Source: Ciona savignyi
Taxonomy: Eukaryota; Chordata; Ascidiacea; Phlebobranchia; Cionidae
Reading direction: 5' to 3'
Assembly (NCBI GenBank): GCA_000149265.1
Contig: CH003267.1
Coordinates: forward strand, 680,202-744,201
Length of the DNA stretch: 64,000 bases
Part shown: positions 63,800-64,000 of the stretch, one piece after another
Layout: every line of letters starts with the position of its first letter
Numbering within the stretch: the first letter of the stretch is position 1
The notes under the pieces: model-generated
Told to the model about the DNA's origin: nothing
The model's database searches: none
What the model saw: only the letters and a program-made list of their open reading frames with translations
Translations under genes and position numbers: made by a program

Positions 63800-64000
63800 A
63801 AATGTGGTTTAAAAATAATAGTGATTGACACTTCCAGTTTGAACGCGGTCTACTTGGAACTGTTTTGATATCTTCCGCTCAACATAGGCTGATATAGCTA
63901 AAACTTTGTTGTGGGTAAAAGAGGACACAAGCTAAAGGAAATGCCTTCAAGGAGTTGGAAGGAAAAATCATAAGCTCATTAAATTTCCAAAACTTCCTCT
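63800..64000 (-). repeat. Repeat family R, copy 3 (inverted, cut by window end)
   Basis: Complement of the 62301-62550 copy (GTGATTGACACTTCCAG, AACTGTTTTGATATCTTCCG, GAGGACACAAGCTAAAGG). It faces copy 2, making an inverted pair about 1.7 kb overall. Confidence 0.8.

Overview
This is an animal nuclear window. It has spliced genes with GT-AG introns, tRNA-derived SINEs, LTR and non-LTR retrotransposons, hAT-type miniature elements and a run of N at 28959-29385. Small compact genes, a tightly packed HSD17B10/SNAPIN pair that looks like a spliced-leader operon, and a SINE and repeat landscape like that of ascidians suggest a tunicate, probably Ciona-like. That assignment is inference; no database was searched.

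Layout. 1-2779 (+) is the 3' part of a kinase gene with a C-terminal TPR region. 3922-7083 is a young non-autonomous LTR element with a 5-bp target duplication. 7205-8760 is a four-unit array of a roughly 330-bp palindrome-rich repeat. 10564-16809 (-) is a multi-exon, membrane-anchored intelectin-like gene with SINEs and miniature elements in its introns. 20658-32877 is the conserved gene core: CENPJ/CPAP (-), HSD17B10 (+), SNAPIN (+), PELO (-) and a phospholipid phosphatase (+) broken by the assembly gap.

33-49 kb is mostly mobile DNA. It holds a pair of diverged small genes (35550 and 40514), a kelch fragment, several miniature inverted-repeat elements with readable target duplications, a THAP/P-element-like transposase remnant, and a gag-bearing LTR element (44188 to about 48225) with no polymerase. 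49-64 kb is repeat-dense: palindrome-rich arrays in reverse orientation, a LINE 3' end and a decayed PIF1-like helicase. Within it are two two-exon genes (about 50.7-51.06 kb and 61.7-62.07 kb, both -) for small secreted peptides with the same architecture.

The gene core covers centriole assembly (CENPJ), mitochondrial metabolism (HSD17B10), lysosome/vesicle biogenesis (SNAPIN), ribosome rescue (PELO) and lipid phosphate signalling (PLPP). The most novel-looking items are the two secreted-peptide genes, the palindrome-rich 330-bp arrays, the LTR element whose only protein is a retropepsin-like domain without a normal active site, and the intelectin-like gene, which has a membrane anchor, a 19-nt exon and an in-frame stop codon. 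Exon boundaries were read by eye from splice sites and reading-phase agreement.
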